A DNA stretch of 64,000 nucleotides from Lysobacterales bacterium (GTDB lineage Bacteria; Pseudomonadota; Gammaproteobacteria; Xanthomonadales; SZUA-36). Where the stretch lies: contig JABDPF010000048.1 in the NCBI GenBank assembly GCA_013042915.1, forward strand, positions 31,641 to 95,640. Direction: 5' to 3'. The position numbers and the translations under genes were made by a program. Shown in pieces: positions 52,155 to 61,394 of this stretch; the first letter of the stretch is position 1; the number at the start of each line of letters is the position of its first letter. The notes beneath the pieces were generated by a model, which ran no database searches, was not told the DNA's origin, and saw nothing but the letters and a program-made list of their open reading frames with translations.

Positions 52155-53891
52155 ATGACTTCGAACAATAATTGCGACATCTCTATCGCGGTGACCGGCT
52201 CGGGCGGAGCGGGCTCGATAACGGCCGGTGAATTGTTGCTCAGCCTGGCCGGCAAGAACGGCTGTTTCGGCATGATGCGGCGCTCGTTCGGGCCGCAGAT
52301 TCGCGGTGGCGAGGCGGCTGCGCTGGTCCGGCTCGGGCCGCAACCGATCGAGTGCATGAACGACCATTTCGACCTCTGGCTGGCGCTCGACTGGCAAAAC
52401 GCCGACCGGTTCGCGGATGAAATTCCGCTGCATCCCGGTAGCCTAATCATCGCCGACCCGGCGGCCGGCGAGACCCCGGAAGTCGTCCGGCACCTTGGCC
52501 TGGAAGTCCTCGAAGTAGCCATGAAAGCGTTGTCCAAGGAAGTTCCCCTGGGACGGCCTAACATGATTGCGCTGGGTGTCCTGGCGCACTGGCTGGACTT
52601 TTGCGCCGACGAGGCGGGAAAACTCATCGACCATGCCTTTCACGACAAGGGCGGAGAGGTCGTAAACGATTCGCGAGCCGCTTTCACCGCGGGTTTCACC
52701 GAACCGGGCATTGTCGAAGCCCGCAGCCGGAGGCAGGTTCCGACCCGTTGTGATCCGGCTTCCGTCGGTGAGCGATGGGACCTGAGTGGCAACGAGGGTT
52801 GCGGCCTGGGCGCGATCCGCGGTGGGTTGCGGTTCGCCGCGGCCTATCCGATTACGCCCGCCAGCGACCTGTTGGAATGGCTCGCACCGCGGCTGGAAAA
52901 GCTGGGTGGCAGCCTGCTGCAGGCAGAAGACGAGCTGGCTTCGATCAACATGGTGATCGGCGCGTCGTTCGGCGGCGTGCCCTCGATGACCGCCACCTCC
53001 GGCCCGGGCCTTGCACTGATGGCGGAGGCCCTGGGGCTGGCCGTGGCGGCAGAAGTCCCGGCGCTGGTGGTCAACGTTCAGCGCGGCGGCCCCTCCACCG
53101 GTATCCCGACGAAGTCCGAGCAGGTCGATCTGGATATCGCCCTGCACGGCATGCACGGCGACGCGCCTCACCTGGTCCTGGCCGCGCTGGATCATGCAGA
53201 CTGCGTCCTCACCACCGAATGGGCCTTGCGGCTGGCTGAAGCGCTGCAAACGGTCGCCATCGTGCTAACCGATCAGAACCTGGCGCAGTCACGCGCCCTG
53301 ATTCCCAGGCCGCAATTCGTATTACCGGAAATTCCGGCCCGTAAAACAGCCGAAGCGGACGACTCCTACGAGCGTTATGCCATCACCCCGGATGGCGTCT
53401 CGCCGATGGCGATTCCCGGCACCGAGTGTTCTACCTACGTGGCGGACGGCCTGGAGCACACCGAGTCCGGAAAACCGTCCACCGCGGCGGCCGATCACGC
53501 CCTTCAGCTCGACAAGCGGCAGCGGAAGATCGACGGCTTCGAATACGGTGAGCACTGGGCCGATGTGCAGGGCAGGGGCGACATCGCGATACTGACCTGG
53601 GGCTCGACGGCCTCGGCGGCGCGCGAGGCCGCGGGGCGGCTAGAAGAGGACGGAACGAAGGTCCGCGTGATCGGCCTGCGCCTGCTGATGCCGGCCAGCC
53701 CGGATAGGCTGGCCGCGGTGCTCGATGGCGTGGAGCACGTGCTGGTCGTGGAGCAGAGCCACGGTCGGCAGTTTTATCGTTACCTTCGCGCGTACTACGA
53801 TATCGAAGCGGACGTTCGAGTGCTGGCACGCCCAGGTCCGCTGCTGATCGCCCCCGGGGAGATCGTTCGCGAATTGGAAGAGTGGAGTTGA
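52155..53891 (+). CDS. korA: 2-oxoacid:ferredoxin oxidoreductase, alpha (gamma-alpha fused) subunit
   Basis: A 578-aa protein. Residues of about 8-190 are the gamma domain (ISIAVTGSGGAGSITAGELLL, MMRRSFGPQIRGGEAAALVRL) and from about 215 the pyrimidine-binding alpha domain (RFAAAYPITPASDLLEWLA, MTATSGPGLALMAEALGLAVAAEVP, QRGGPSTGIPTKSEQ). Together with the beta subunit it would oxidise a 2-oxoacid to acyl-CoA and CO2 while reducing ferredoxin, or run in reverse. It has the build of two-subunit KorAB; 2-oxoglutarate as substrate is likely but not proven by sequence. Confidence 0.88.
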   Translation: MTSNNNCDISIAVTGSGGAGSITAGELLLSLAGKNGCFGMMRRSFGPQIRGGEAAALVRLGPQPIECMNDHFDLWLALDWQNADRFADEIPLHPGSLIIADPAAGETPEVVRHLGLEVLEVAMKALSKEVPLGRPNMIALGVLAHWLDFCADEAGKLIDHAFHDKGGEVVNDSRAAFTAGFTEPGIVEARSRRQVPTRCDPASVGERWDLSGNEGCGLGAIRGGLRFAAAYPITPASDLLEWLAPRLEKLGGSLLQAEDELASINMVIGASFGGVPSMTATSGPGLALMAEALGLAVAAEVPALVVNVQRGGPSTGIPTKSEQVDLDIALHGMHGDAPHLVLAALDHADCVLTTEWALRLAEALQTVAIVLTDQNLAQSRALIPRPQFVLPEIPARKTAEADDSYERYAITPDGVSPMAIPGTECSTYVADGLEHTESGKPSTAAADHALQLDKRQRKIDGFEYGEHWADVQGRGDIAILTWGSTASAAREAAGRLEEDGTKVRVIGLRLLMPASPDRLAAVLDGVEHVLVVEQSHGRQFYRYLRAYYDIEADVRVLARPGPLLIAPGEIVRELEEWS

Positions 53892-53893
53892 CC

Positions 53894-54730
53894 ATGGCTT
53901 TAGCAGCGGATCGCCCGCCCCTCAAGGCAAGAGATTACAAGTCCGACATCAAGCCGGTCTGGTGTCCCGGTTGCGGAGATTTTGCCGTGCTCAGCGCCAT
54001 CACCAAGGCGCTGGCGTTTCTGGAGCGGCCAAGGGAAGAAGTGGCAATGATCACCGGCATCGGTTGCTCCTCGCGCATCGCGGCCTACACCCGTGTTTAC
54101 GGCTTTCACGGCGTGCACGGACGTGCGCTGGCGCTGGCAGGGGGGCTCAAAGCGGCACGGCCGGACCTGACCGTGCTTGTCGCGGGTGGCGACGGTGATG
54201 GGCTGTCCATTGGTGGAAACCACTTCATCCATGCCTGCCGCCGCAACATGGACATGACCTACATCGTGATGGACAACGAGGTATACGGCATGACCAAGGG
54301 CCAGGCGTCCCCGACGACCGATGCCGACTGGGACCGCAGCAAGCTGACGCCCCGGGGCACCGGTATCCGCCCGTTCAACCCGGCCGCCCTGGCGCTGACC
54401 GCGGGCGCCACGTTTATCGCTCGCGGCTTTACCGGCGACCCCAATGGGCTGGCCAAAATTCTGGTGTCGGCCATCGAGCACCGCGGCTTTTCTTTCGTCC
54501 AGGCGCTCAGTCCCTGCAAGACGTTCCGGCCAGAGCAGATGGAATGGAAAAAGCATGTCCGGGGTTTTGCTCAGCCTCCGACGCATATCGGCGCGTTGGC
54601 GGCCGAGCGTCTCCACGCGGACGACGGCATGAGCACCGGCGTGATCTACCAGACCGACTACCCGGCATTTCAGCCAGGTGGAGGCGAGCCGGGCGACCCG
54701 GGCCAATTCGAAGCGGAGTTCAGGATATGA
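53894..54730 (+). CDS. korB: 2-oxoacid:ferredoxin oxidoreductase, beta subunit
   Basis: A 278-aa TPP-binding subunit with WCPGCGDFAVL (Fe-S cysteines), GIGCSSRIAAY, the TPP motif GGDGDGLSIGGNHFIHACRRN and NEVYGMTKGQASPT. ATG 53894 follows GTGGAG two bases after the alpha stop; GTG 53882 is an alternative start. The stop overlaps the ferritin-like gene by four bases. Confidence 0.9.
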   Translation: MALAADRPPLKARDYKSDIKPVWCPGCGDFAVLSAITKALAFLERPREEVAMITGIGCSSRIAAYTRVYGFHGVHGRALALAGGLKAARPDLTVLVAGGDGDGLSIGGNHFIHACRRNMDMTYIVMDNEVYGMTKGQASPTTDADWDRSKLTPRGTGIRPFNPAALALTAGATFIARGFTGDPNGLAKILVSAIEHRGFSFVQALSPCKTFRPEQMEWKKHVRGFAQPPTHIGALAAERLHADDGMSTGVIYQTDYPAFQPGGGEPGDPGQFEAEFRI

Positions 54731-55248
54731 GCCTGGCGCAAAAGATGTCCGGATTACCCATTTTCCTGGCTTACTCTGTCGTGATGGAAGAGGAGGCGGC
54801 AGAGCGCCACGACGAGCTGGCCGATGTGATGGATGTGCACAACAACCCGGAAGTGGCCGCTACTTTTCGCAAGCTCGCCCACTACAGTCGGCTGCACGCA
54901 CAGGAAATCCGCGAGCAATCGGTCAAGCTGGAGCTGCCCAAGATCGCACCCTGGGATTTCGAGTGGGAGGATGGCGAGCCTCCGGAAACCGCGGACCCCG
55001 GTGCGGTCGATTACCTGATGAACCGCTCGAAGGCCCTTCGCCTGGCGATGGAGAACGAGCAGCGGGCCCATGATTTCTACGCGGTCATCAGCCGCGAAGC
55101 CCCGAGCGCCGAGGTTCGTGAACTGGCGGCCGAGTTTGCCGACGAAGAGCAGGAACACCTGGATCTGTTGGTGGAGTGGCGCAAGCGGATTCCGGAGGAT
55201 GAGGAGGAAACTCCTTTCGATCCGGATCCGCCGCACATGCCGGAATAG
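54727..55248 (+). CDS. ferritin-like (rubrerythrin-type) protein
   Basis: A 173-aa four-helix-bundle protein with two ExxH-type metal signatures: EEEAAERHDELADVM...RLHAQEIREQ and ENEQRAHDFYAVI...DEEQEHLDLL. These provide carboxylates and histidines for a di-iron site as in rubrerythrin; there is no rubredoxin CxxC domain, and the tail is acidic (PEDEEETPFDPDPPH). It is translationally coupled to korB, so it may protect the oxygen-sensitive Fe-S enzyme from peroxide or supply iron. That link is inference. Confidence 0.75.
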   Translation: MSLAQKMSGLPIFLAYSVVMEEEAAERHDELADVMDVHNNPEVAATFRKLAHYSRLHAQEIREQSVKLELPKIAPWDFEWEDGEPPETADPGAVDYLMNRSKALRLAMENEQRAHDFYAVISREAPSAEVRELAAEFADEEQEHLDLLVEWRKRIPEDEEETPFDPDPPHMPE

Positions 55249-55316
55249 GCAGTGGCCTGCTTCCTGAACCATGTGCCCTGCGCGCGGGCCAGGGCGGCCC
55301 CGGAGCCCGTTTAAAC

Positions 55317-56405
55317 TCAATCCAGGCGCTTGTGGAAGCGGGCGACGGCGAGGGTCATGGACACCGCGATGAAGACGCCGAGAATGGCCAGTTCGCCCGA
55401 GAGTTCCTGCAGGCTGGCGCCGCGCAGGATGACACCGCGGATCAGGCGCATAAAGTGCGTCATGGGCAGGACTTCTGCTATCCATTGCGCGACCAGCGGC
55501 ATCCCGGCGAAGGGGAAGACGAAGCCGGACAGCAGAATGGACGGCAGCAAGATGAAAAAGGTCATCTGCATCGCCTGGAACTGCGTTTGGGCGATGGTCG
55601 AGACCACCAGGCCCAGTGCAAGGTTGGCCACGATGAACATCAGGCTGACCAGGAACACGTTGCCCAGCGTGCCCCGGAACGGCACCTGGAAGACCCATTT
55701 GCCCAGCAGCAGAATCAGCACGACCTGCACCAGCCCGATGAGTACGTAGGGCAGGATCTTGGCGAGCATTAACTCAGAAGAGCGTACCGGTGTCGTGATG
55801 AGGAGCTCGAGGTTGCCACGCTCACGTTCGCGCACGATCGCCACCGCCGTGAACATCGTCATCGTCATGGTCAGGATCACGCCGATCAGGCCCGGTACGG
55901 TGTTCACCGCCGATCGTCGTTCGGGATTGTAATAGGTTCGAATCTCGCTAGGCGGCGGCGCGTCGTTGTAAGGCGAGGTGCGCGCCGCGGCGGCAAGACG
56001 TGTTGCGGCTGCCTGCACGACCGTGTCGGAGCCGTCCACCAACAACTGCACCGCAGCCCGTTCAGGCTGTTGCAGCCGTCGTTCGAAGTCGTGCGGGATG
56101 AAGATGCCCACGCTGATTTTCCCCTGCCGCATGAGCTGTTCCAGCTCCCGCGCGTCCGCCGCCTGGTGCTGGATGTCGATCACCTGTGCATTGGCCATCT
56201 GCATCACGTACCCGCGCGAGGCCGCGCTGCCGGACAGGTCGACCACGCCAGCGGGCAGGTTGCGCACGTCGAAGTTGATTGCAAAACCAAACAACAGCAG
56301 CTGCATCGTCGGAATGCCGATGATCATGCCGAAGGTGAGGCGATCACGGCGCAGCTGCCTCACCTCTTTCATCACGACCGCGAAAATGCGTTGCAGCGAT
56401 TTCAT
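55317..56405 (-). CDS. ABC-2 type permease of an efflux system
   Basis: A 362-aa permease of the YhhJ/YbhR type: N-terminal helix (LTFGMIIGIPTMQLLLFGFAI), a large periplasmic domain (about 50-170), then five helices (VPGLIGVILTMTMTMFTAVAIVRERERGNLELLITTPV is the characteristic segment). It lies at the end of a TetR-MFP-ATPase-permease operon and overlaps the ATPase stop by four bases. Confidence 0.9.
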   Translation of the reverse strand: MKSLQRIFAVVMKEVRQLRRDRLTFGMIIGIPTMQLLLFGFAINFDVRNLPAGVVDLSGSAASRGYVMQMANAQVIDIQHQAADARELEQLMRQGKISVGIFIPHDFERRLQQPERAAVQLLVDGSDTVVQAAATRLAAAARTSPYNDAPPPSEIRTYYNPERRSAVNTVPGLIGVILTMTMTMFTAVAIVRERERGNLELLITTPVRSSELMLAKILPYVLIGLVQVVLILLLGKWVFQVPFRGTLGNVFLVSLMFIVANLALGLVVSTIAQTQFQAMQMTFFILLPSILLSGFVFPFAGMPLVAQWIAEVLPMTHFMRLIRGVILRGASLQELSGELAILGVFIAVSMTLAVARFHKRLD

Positions 56406-57367
56406 TCGCCCGCGTCCCGTTTTGCCTTGCGCTCTTGCGTCGCACTGACAAACACATCCTCCAGGTTTGCCCTGACGGCTTCGCAGCCTCGCAACGTGAA
56501 GCCGGCGTCACCGGCGGCCCGCCGCGTCGCCGCGACGGGGTCATCTAGATCGTGGTCGACCAGCACGCGCAGGCTGCTCCCAATCTGAGCGGTGCTGTGT
56601 ACAAAAGGTTGCCGGTCCAGCAGCTTGGCGACCGGGCGCGGGCTTTCGGCCTCGACCTGCACGACCCGGGCGTGGATGTCGCTGGCCAATTGCGCCGGGG
56701 TTCCCGAGGCGACCAGCACGCCGAGGTCCAGGATCGCGATGGCGTGGCAGCGCTCCGCCTCGTCCATGTAGTGGGTGGACACCAGGATCGTCGTTCCCTC
56801 GGCAACCAGGTCGAACAGGATTTCCCAGAACGCGCGGCGGTTTTCCGGGTCGACCGCCGAGGTCGGTTCGTCCAGGAACAGCAGTTCGGGTTGGTGCAGC
56901 ATGGATGCGCCCAGCGCCAGCCGCTGTTTCTGCCCCCCGCTCAAAGTGCCCGCGAACTGGCCAAGCAGCCGCTCGAGCCGGTAACGCTCGACGGCTTCGT
57001 CGATCCTGCCTGATCGAAGCCGACGGGGCAGGGTGTAAATATCGGCCATGAATCGCAGGTTCTCGGCGACGGTCATGTCATCGAACAGCGAAAATTTCTG
57101 TGTCATGTAGCCGACCTTCTGCTTCAGTGCCTCCGCATCGCGTGGAATGTCGTGGCCCAGTACGTCGATGTCGCCCGATGTCGGCGTAAGCAGGCCGCAC
57201 AGCATGCGGATGGTGGTCGATTTGCCGGAACCGTTGGGCCCGAGGAATCCGAATATCTGCGAGCGCGTGATGTCGAGGTCCAGGTTCTCGACCGCACGAA
57301 CCGCGCCGAACCGCTTGCTCAGGCCGCGCGTGCGGATGGCAATGTCGTCTTGGGGGCTCGAAGTCAC
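56402..57367 (-). CDS. ABC transporter ATP-binding protein
   Basis: A 321-aa ATPase: Walker A GPNGSGKST, Q-loop, signature LSGGQKQRLAL, Walker B LLFLDEPTS, and H-loop STHYMD. The start is GTG at 57367. A C-terminal extension of about 80 residues is present as in drug-exporting YbhF/YhiH types. Partner of the neighbouring ABC-2 permease. Gap of five bases to the MFP gene. Confidence 0.93.
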   Translation of the reverse strand: MTSSPQDDIAIRTRGLSKRFGAVRAVENLDLDITRSQIFGFLGPNGSGKSTTIRMLCGLLTPTSGDIDVLGHDIPRDAEALKQKVGYMTQKFSLFDDMTVAENLRFMADIYTLPRRLRSGRIDEAVERYRLERLLGQFAGTLSGGQKQRLALGASMLHQPELLFLDEPTSAVDPENRRAFWEILFDLVAEGTTILVSTHYMDEAERCHAIAILDLGVLVASGTPAQLASDIHARVVQVEAESPRPVAKLLDRQPFVHSTAQIGSSLRVLVDHDLDDPVAATRRAAGDAGFTLRGCEAVRANLEDVFVSATQERKAKRDAGE

Positions 57368-57372
57368 GGGTG

Positions 57373-58329
57373 TCAGTCCCGGGGACGTTCCGCTTCCAGG
57401 GGCAGGCCGGACGGCAGGTCCCCTGCATCCTCGAGATCGATTTCCGCGAGGTAGCTGAGCCGCGATCGGTCGTGCTCGGTCAGCGCGAAGTAAGGCGTGA
57501 AGCTGGCGTCCGCCGAGACCCAGCGCACCCGCCCTTCATAGGCTGTATCGACTCCGTCGACGCGCACGTCGATGCGGTCGCCTGGCTGCAACCGGGCGCG
57601 GATCTCTTCCGGCACGTAGACGCGGGCGAACGCGCGGCTGTTGGCCAGCACGACCGCCACGGTAGTGCCCGGTGCCGGCCGCTCGCCGAGCTGGAAAAGC
57701 ACTTTGTCCACCACGCCCGCCACCGGCGCCGTGACCTGGGTCCGCTCGAGATCGACGCCGGCCAGCTCCAGCTGCGCATCGACCGCCTGCACTGCTGCCT
57801 CGGCCTGCCGCAATTCCTCCACCGTCGTACCGTTCAACAGGCGTTCGAGCGCCTCGCTGGCCGCCTGCTCGCGGGCCATGGACGTCTGGAAACTGGTCTC
57901 ATCGGCATCCAGCTGGCCCTGGCTGGACAAGCCTCTTGCGAATACCTCCCGGGTGCGCTGGAGGCGGTTGGAGGCATTTACGCGGTCGGCTCGCGCCGCG
58001 GCCAGGTTGGCCCGCGCTTCACGAATGGACTCTTCACGAGGCCCGCGCTGCAGCTCGGCCAGCCGCGCCGTGGCCTGGGCGCGCTGGGCCTGCACCTGGG
58101 CGACCCGGGCTTCGGCCCGCGTAGACGCCTGCCTGAGCACCAAGTCGCCCGGCTCGACAGCCTGGCCGTCGCTGACGGCGATTTCGACAATGGGTTCGTT
58201 GCTCTCGACCTTGAGTTCCACCCGGTCTCGCTCGAGCGTGCCGACCATGGTCGTCACCTCGTCTGTCTGGCAGCCGGGCAAAATCAGTATCGAAAGGGTT
58301 GCAAGCCAAGCGATGTGATGACGGTTCAT
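57373..58329 (-). CDS. membrane-fusion (HlyD-type) efflux lipoprotein
   Basis: A 318-aa periplasmic adaptor. The signal peptide ends at a lipobox (ILPGC), so Cys20 should be lipidated. Two biotinyl-lipoyl half-motifs (about 45-65 and 205-230) flank a long alanine- and arginine-rich coiled coil (about 65-200). It is the adaptor of the ABC efflux pump. The stop of the TetR gene overlaps its ATG by four bases. Confidence 0.9.
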   Translation of the reverse strand: MNRHHIAWLATLSILILPGCQTDEVTTMVGTLERDRVELKVESNEPIVEIAVSDGQAVEPGDLVLRQASTRAEARVAQVQAQRAQATARLAELQRGPREESIREARANLAAARADRVNASNRLQRTREVFARGLSSQGQLDADETSFQTSMAREQAASEALERLLNGTTVEELRQAEAAVQAVDAQLELAGVDLERTQVTAPVAGVVDKVLFQLGERPAPGTTVAVVLANSRAFARVYVPEEIRARLQPGDRIDVRVDGVDTAYEGRVRWVSADASFTPYFALTEHDRSRLSYLAEIDLEDAGDLPSGLPLEAERPRD

Positions 58330-58976
58330 GTCGTGAGCCCCTCGTTGAGTAAGCGAAGAACGTGTTCTTCCAGGGATTGCAGCCCGGCCTTGTCATACCG
58401 GATGCCGAGTGCCGGCTCGGCGACGCCGCGGACAATAAACGGGAACACCGAAAGCGCGAGCAGCAGCAAGCTGACGATCCCGGGGTCCAGCTCGGGGCTC
58501 ATCCGCAACTGCGCCTGTTCACGGGCCACGATGCCGGGCAGGGCACCGCCCAGCCGCGGCGCCATGGTTTCGAGAAATTCCTTTTGCATCACGCCGCCCG
58601 GCAGCATGACCTCGCGCACCACGAGCAGCGGCAGCTTGGGATGCTGGCGCACGGCCCGGGAGAGCACCCTGCTGACTGTTGCAGGCGGGACGTGGTCTTC
58701 TGCCGCCAGGTCGGCGAGTGCCTGGCCGAGGGGCTCGAAGCTTCGTTCGAGCACCTGCCTGAGCAGGTCCCGCTTGCTTCCGAAATAGTAGTGAACCATG
58801 GCCGGATTGACATCGGCCTGCTCCGCGATCTCGCGCAGCGAAGTGGCTGCGTATCCCTGAAACGCGAACCGCTCCTCTGCGATGTCGAGGATCATTTCGC
58901 GCAGGGCGCTGGATTGCCGTCCCGGGGGGCGGCCGCGACCGCGTCGGCCCGCTTGGGGGGTCTCGTTGGTGTCCAT
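58326..58976 (-). CDS. TetR-family transcriptional regulator
   Basis: A 216-aa regulator. The N-terminal helix-turn-helix (about 25-75) includes RFAFQGYAATSLREIAEQADVNPAMVHYYFGSKRDLL, with the usual YFGSK. A basic leader (GRRGRGRPPGR) precedes it. The ligand domain is C-terminal. First gene of the efflux operon, with a palindromic operator just upstream (58992-59011), so it is likely a self-repressor lifted by an exported compound. Confidence 0.92.
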   Translation of the reverse strand: MDTNETPQAGRRGRGRPPGRQSSALREMILDIAEERFAFQGYAATSLREIAEQADVNPAMVHYYFGSKRDLLRQVLERSFEPLGQALADLAAEDHVPPATVSRVLSRAVRQHPKLPLLVVREVMLPGGVMQKEFLETMAPRLGGALPGIVAREQAQLRMSPELDPGIVSLLLLALSVFPFIVRGVAEPALGIRYDKAGLQSLEEHVLRLLNEGLTT

Positions 58977-58991
58977 GGTTTCGATTGTAAA

Positions 58992-59011
58992 TTAATTAAA
59001 CGATTAATTAA
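58992..59011 (-). promoter_or_regulatory. palindromic operator TTAATTAA-ACGA-TTAATTAA
   Basis: Two identical eight-base self-complementary arms separated by four bases form a 20-base inverted repeat, 15 bases before the TetR ATG. The AT-rich stretch stands out in this GC-rich DNA. The position is that expected for autorepression by the TetR protein. Confidence 0.65.
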
Positions 59012-59055
59012 ATAAAATCGGGCAAAATACTCGAGGCCGAGCGGTTCAGCGTGAC

Positions 59056-60735
59056 CTATTTGTCCGGTAGTCTGAGGTCGAAGGTATCCCAGTAATTCTT
59101 GACCTCGTCTTTCATCTCCCGGTGCAACAGCAGAATGCCGATGATATTGGGAATGGTCATCAGCGCGATCGCAATCCCTGAAAAAGTCCAGATGATGGTG
59201 GTGTCGATGACTGCCGCGGCAAAGAAACCCGCGACGTAGACGATCCGGTAGTAACGTACGTACTCCACACCCCACAGGAATGTCACCGCTCGGTCGCCGT
59301 AGTAAGACCACGCAATCGCGGTTGAAAAGGCGAACATCAGCAGGCTGATCGGGATGATGTAGGCGCCGAGATCACCGAGGTAGCCGCGGCTGAAGGCGAT
59401 CGTGGTCAGCGGGGCGCTGTGAACCAGGGAACGACCCTCGAAGCTGACGTTTCCGTCGGTCTGGAAAATCCGTCCGTTTTCCACCACCAGTTCGCCGCTG
59501 TAGGCCGCGCCGGTGGACGTGTCATGAACGAGCACGTCTTCGGCCAGTGAGCGGGCGTGCATCAAGGTCGCGTCACCGGTAATCCTGCCGTTCATGACCT
59601 GAAGCGTGCCATCGAAGGTCGATGCGCTCGAAGTCCGGCCCGGGTCCAGGAAGCGGGATAACTGGGCGCGCTGGGTGTCGTCGGTATCGTCCCAGGCACC
59701 ATCGAGAAAGATGATGTCGGCGCGCTGGAATTGGTTCTGATGTTTCTCCATCCAGACCCCGGATGACAAAAGCACGAGCCCGGTGAGCGTGCAGATGATG
59801 ATCGTGTCGATAAACGGTTCGAGGATGGCGACCATTCCCTCCGATACCGGGTGATCGGCCTTTGCTGCCGCGTGTGCGATCGGTGCGCTGCCCTGGCCTG
59901 CCTCGTTGGAAAACAGGCCGCGGTTGACGCCACGATTGATCGCGTAAGCCAGCGTGGCGCCGAGAAAGCCGCCGGTCGCGGAAGATCCGGTGAATACACC
60001 GCTGGCGATCGCGTTGATCGACGGGACGATGTTTTCCGCGTTGTAAAAAATGACCGACAGCGCGCCGAAGAAATAGACCACCGCCATCAGGGGCACGAGC
60101 CTGGAAGTTACGGCTGCAATCCGTTTGATGCCGCCCAGGATGATCATTGCCAGCAACACGGACAGGATCAGCCCCGTGACGGCTGGGTGAATGCCAAAGG
60201 CGGTGTCCATCGAGTTGGAGATGCTGTTGATCTGCGGCATGTTGCCCGTGCCGAAGGAACTGATGATCGTCGCCAGCGCGAACAGGACAGCCATCCATTT
60301 CATGTTGAGGCGGTTTTTCATGTAGTACATCGGTCCGCCGGCCGCGCTGCCGTCCGCGGTGAACTCGCGGTACTTGTGCGAGAGCGTGACCTCGACGAAC
60401 TTGGTCGTCATGCCCAGCGCGGCGGTGACCAGCATCCAGAACAGCGCGGCCGGCCCACCCAGGTGGATCGCCAGGGCGACGCCCGCGATGTTGCCGGTGC
60501 CCACGGTGCCGGACAGCGCTGTCGTCAGGGCTCGAAAGTGGGTCGTGTCGCCCTTCGCGCCGGCTTCGTCGTACTTGCCGCGCACCATGTCGAAGGCATG
60601 ACGGAAGTACCGCACTTGGGGGAACTTGAGGTAAAGGGTGAAAAACAGGCCCGTACCGAGCAGGAGGTACACGAACCAGGGGGACCCCCCGATGTAACCG
60701 TCGATCAGCAGAAAAAACTCATTCAGTGCTTGCAT
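59056..60735 (-). CDS. AGCS family alanine/Na+ symporter with large insertion
   Basis: A 559-aa symporter. The family signature region is clear ([59 protein letters not shown]). Typical members have about 450 residues; here a hydrophilic segment of about 110 residues (about 328-440; [15 protein letters not shown]..., [24 protein letters not shown]) is inserted between two membrane helices late in the protein. The frame is intact, so this is an added domain, not a frameshift. It probably uses the Na+ gradient made by NQR. Confidence 0.9.
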   Translation of the reverse strand: MQALNEFFLLIDGYIGGSPWFVYLLLGTGLFFTLYLKFPQVRYFRHAFDMVRGKYDEAGAKGDTTHFRALTTALSGTVGTGNIAGVALAIHLGGPAALFWMLVTAALGMTTKFVEVTLSHKYREFTADGSAAGGPMYYMKNRLNMKWMAVLFALATIISSFGTGNMPQINSISNSMDTAFGIHPAVTGLILSVLLAMIILGGIKRIAAVTSRLVPLMAVVYFFGALSVIFYNAENIVPSINAIASGVFTGSSATGGFLGATLAYAINRGVNRGLFSNEAGQGSAPIAHAAAKADHPVSEGMVAILEPFIDTIIICTLTGLVLLSSGVWMEKHQNQFQRADIIFLDGAWDDTDDTQRAQLSRFLDPGRTSSASTFDGTLQVMNGRITGDATLMHARSLAEDVLVHDTSTGAAYSGELVVENGRIFQTDGNVSFEGRSLVHSAPLTTIAFSRGYLGDLGAYIIPISLLMFAFSTAIAWSYYGDRAVTFLWGVEYVRYYRIVYVAGFFAAAVIDTTIIWTFSGIAIALMTIPNIIGILLLHREMKDEVKNYWDTFDLRLPDK

Positions 60736-60861
60736 TGGGACTCCTCGTGGACCGGCCTATCTTACCCGCATTCGGCACAGTCGCTGAACCGACCATGACG
60801 AATGCCCGTTGACCGCCGCGCCTGGTTGACTAATATGAAAGCCAGAATAAGGAGAGTGATC

Positions 60862-61302
60862 ATGCGCTACCGCTTGATGATGACATTGGTTTCCGAAGGC
60901 CAGGAAGGAAACCTCGGTGAAGACTGGAAGTACGATCTCGGTGTGAAAGTCTTCAACGACGGGCTGCAAAACGAGGCATCCGTCGAGGTGCCAAAGCATC
61001 GTCTGGAGTCCGGCCGCGTAGAGCCGCCGTTCGGCTCGCCGCCGCCGATCGAACTCTATCAGGGCGAGGCCGGCGAGGAATTGCTGCTTCGCTTTCACCT
61101 GGTGGCCACGGAGGTGGATATCTTCATCAACGACGTCGGCAGTGTTTCCAAGGATTTGCAATTACAGCTGCCGGCTCCCGGTGAGCCGGCCCTGTCGCGA
61201 GAGTTGGATCTTGCAGCCGGTGTTCGCGAGTCGCCCGGCATCCGTGATCTGAACTCGGTGTTCACGCTTCGCATCCGCCTGGCGGTCGAAAAAGCCGACT
61301 GA
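60862..61302 (+). CDS. small hypothetical protein
   Basis: A 146-aa hydrophilic protein without signal peptide or membrane helix. It begins MRYRLMMTLVSEGQEGNLGEDWKYDLGVKVFNDG and carries a proline-rich patch (PPFGSPPP) near the middle. GGAGAGTGA precedes ATG 60862. I do not recognise a family. Single-gene unit between the AGCS symporter (divergent) and the LytS-like kinase. Confidence 0.55.
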   Translation: MRYRLMMTLVSEGQEGNLGEDWKYDLGVKVFNDGLQNEASVEVPKHRLESGRVEPPFGSPPPIELYQGEAGEELLLRFHLVATEVDIFINDVGSVSKDLQLQLPAPGEPALSRELDLAAGVRESPGIRDLNSVFTLRIRLAVEKAD

Positions 61303-61394
61303 ACGCCGAAACGACGGCTGAACGGGATCAGCCGTCGCCGCTTTCCGACCAACCGCCCCCGCGAGCCGTCGCCAGGGGCTAGAATAGCGGCGCT

